Source of the DNA: Sipunculus nudus
Taxonomy: Eukaryota > Annelida > Sipuncula > Golfingiida > Sipunculidae
DNA: 64,000 nt
NCBI GenBank assembly: GCA_026874595.1
Contig: CM049306.1
Coordinates: 36,286,019-36,350,018 of the forward strand
Direction of reading: 5' to 3'
The notes beneath the pieces were generated by a model. It worked only from the letters and a program-made list of their open reading frames with translations, searched no databases and was not told where the DNA came from. The position numbers were made by a program, and so were the translations under genes. Below, one piece after another: positions 63,580 through 64,000 of this stretch (positions are counted from its first letter, which is position 1; the number at the start of each line of letters is the position of its first letter).

Positions 63580-64000
63580 CTGTTTGTGTGACAAATTCAA
63601 ATATAATATATAATTATATAAATAAGTATATGGTTTAAAAAATGTTTTCCGGTCGTATAGATTACTTCTAAACCGGGTCAAGATAGGCCTATATAATATT
63701 TCATTGTAAACTGAGTAAAGGAAACAAAGTCTGTAATTCTAATTAATAATTTATTTCATTTCCAATATATAAACATTATCCTCTTTACAGATAGGGGGTG
63801 ATTACATTAACCCCATCCCTCTATATTGACGCCCCTGCACATTTTTAATCATTTATCCTTATTTACCCTAAATAACAATAATAATACAGTTTATTAATTG
63901 CACACTGAAAGTCCATATATTCTGTATACATATAATGACATGAATGTAGAAAAAAATATGGTAATAGATATATAAATAGAGATGTCTGCAGGGATAAATT

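Larger units (their letters stand above)
62961..64000. other. Upstream region of the Mitf gene
   Basis: About 1 kb beyond the exon 1A promoter. It contains two long AT arrays and a purine-rich stretch near 63260-63300; no gene is recognised. Confidence 0.7.

Noticed and set aside
1-64000. Global enrichment of CACGTG E-boxes
   Set aside because: Seven sites were found; the expected number at about 36 percent GC is also about seven, so there is no enrichment.

Overview
The window looks like metazoan genomic DNA: AT-rich, with long introns, tRNA-derived SINEs, MITEs and dinucleotide arrays. A lophotrochozoan, probably a mollusc, is my guess from the protein's character and the repeat style; it is not proven. 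Almost everything belongs to one gene on the minus strand, the MITF/TFEB/TFE3-type bHLH-leucine-zipper transcription factor. I can follow it from an ATG at 62652 through eight coding exons to the left edge, where the last exon runs off the window. The eight pieces join in one frame (128+223+249+105+193+76+148+177 = 1299 nt, 433 codons). Every junction carries a usable splice site, and the 3' end of the protein is missing.

Layout, in transcription order (right to left): upstream DNA with two long AT arrays (62961-64000); promoter and exon 1A (62525-62960); a 49-kb first intron containing an E-box pair near 53.1 kb, many MITE and SINE remnants and a GC-rich CCAAT-box island near 31.0-31.7 kb; a second promoter and alternative first exon 1B (17942-18560); exon 2 (13183-13405, Rag-binding-type N-terminus); exon 3 (6555-6803); exon 4 (3686-3790, acidic activation segment); exon 5 (3120-3312, SSCPA site and start of the basic region); exon 6 (2135-2210, basic region and helix 1); exon 7 (1173-1320, helix 2 and zipper); exon 8 (1-177, end of zipper and an IKKEP SUMO-type site).

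The most interesting point is the choice of first exon. Exon 1A encodes an N-terminus resembling TFE3 and MITF-A, with an ESG motif at the position of the vertebrate nutrient-regulated degron. Exon 1B, 44 kb further downstream, has its own promoter-like region and an in-frame upstream stop. It encodes a 51-residue N-terminus with 14 tyrosines that I do not recognise from any MITF/TFE protein. Both exons end in phase 2 and fit the exon 2 acceptor. The gene may therefore make a degron-bearing and a degron-less isoform from separate promoters, as vertebrate MITF does with MITF-A and MITF-M, but with an unfamiliar N-terminus. Other notable points are a GC-AG intron inside the leucine zipper, an Arg in place of the first SUMO lysine, a NAGNAG acceptor at exon 2, a possible third promoter, and several well-delimited MITEs.

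No other protein-coding gene, rRNA, tRNA gene or CRISPR array could be supported. The remaining short ORFs look like chance reading frames in intron DNA.
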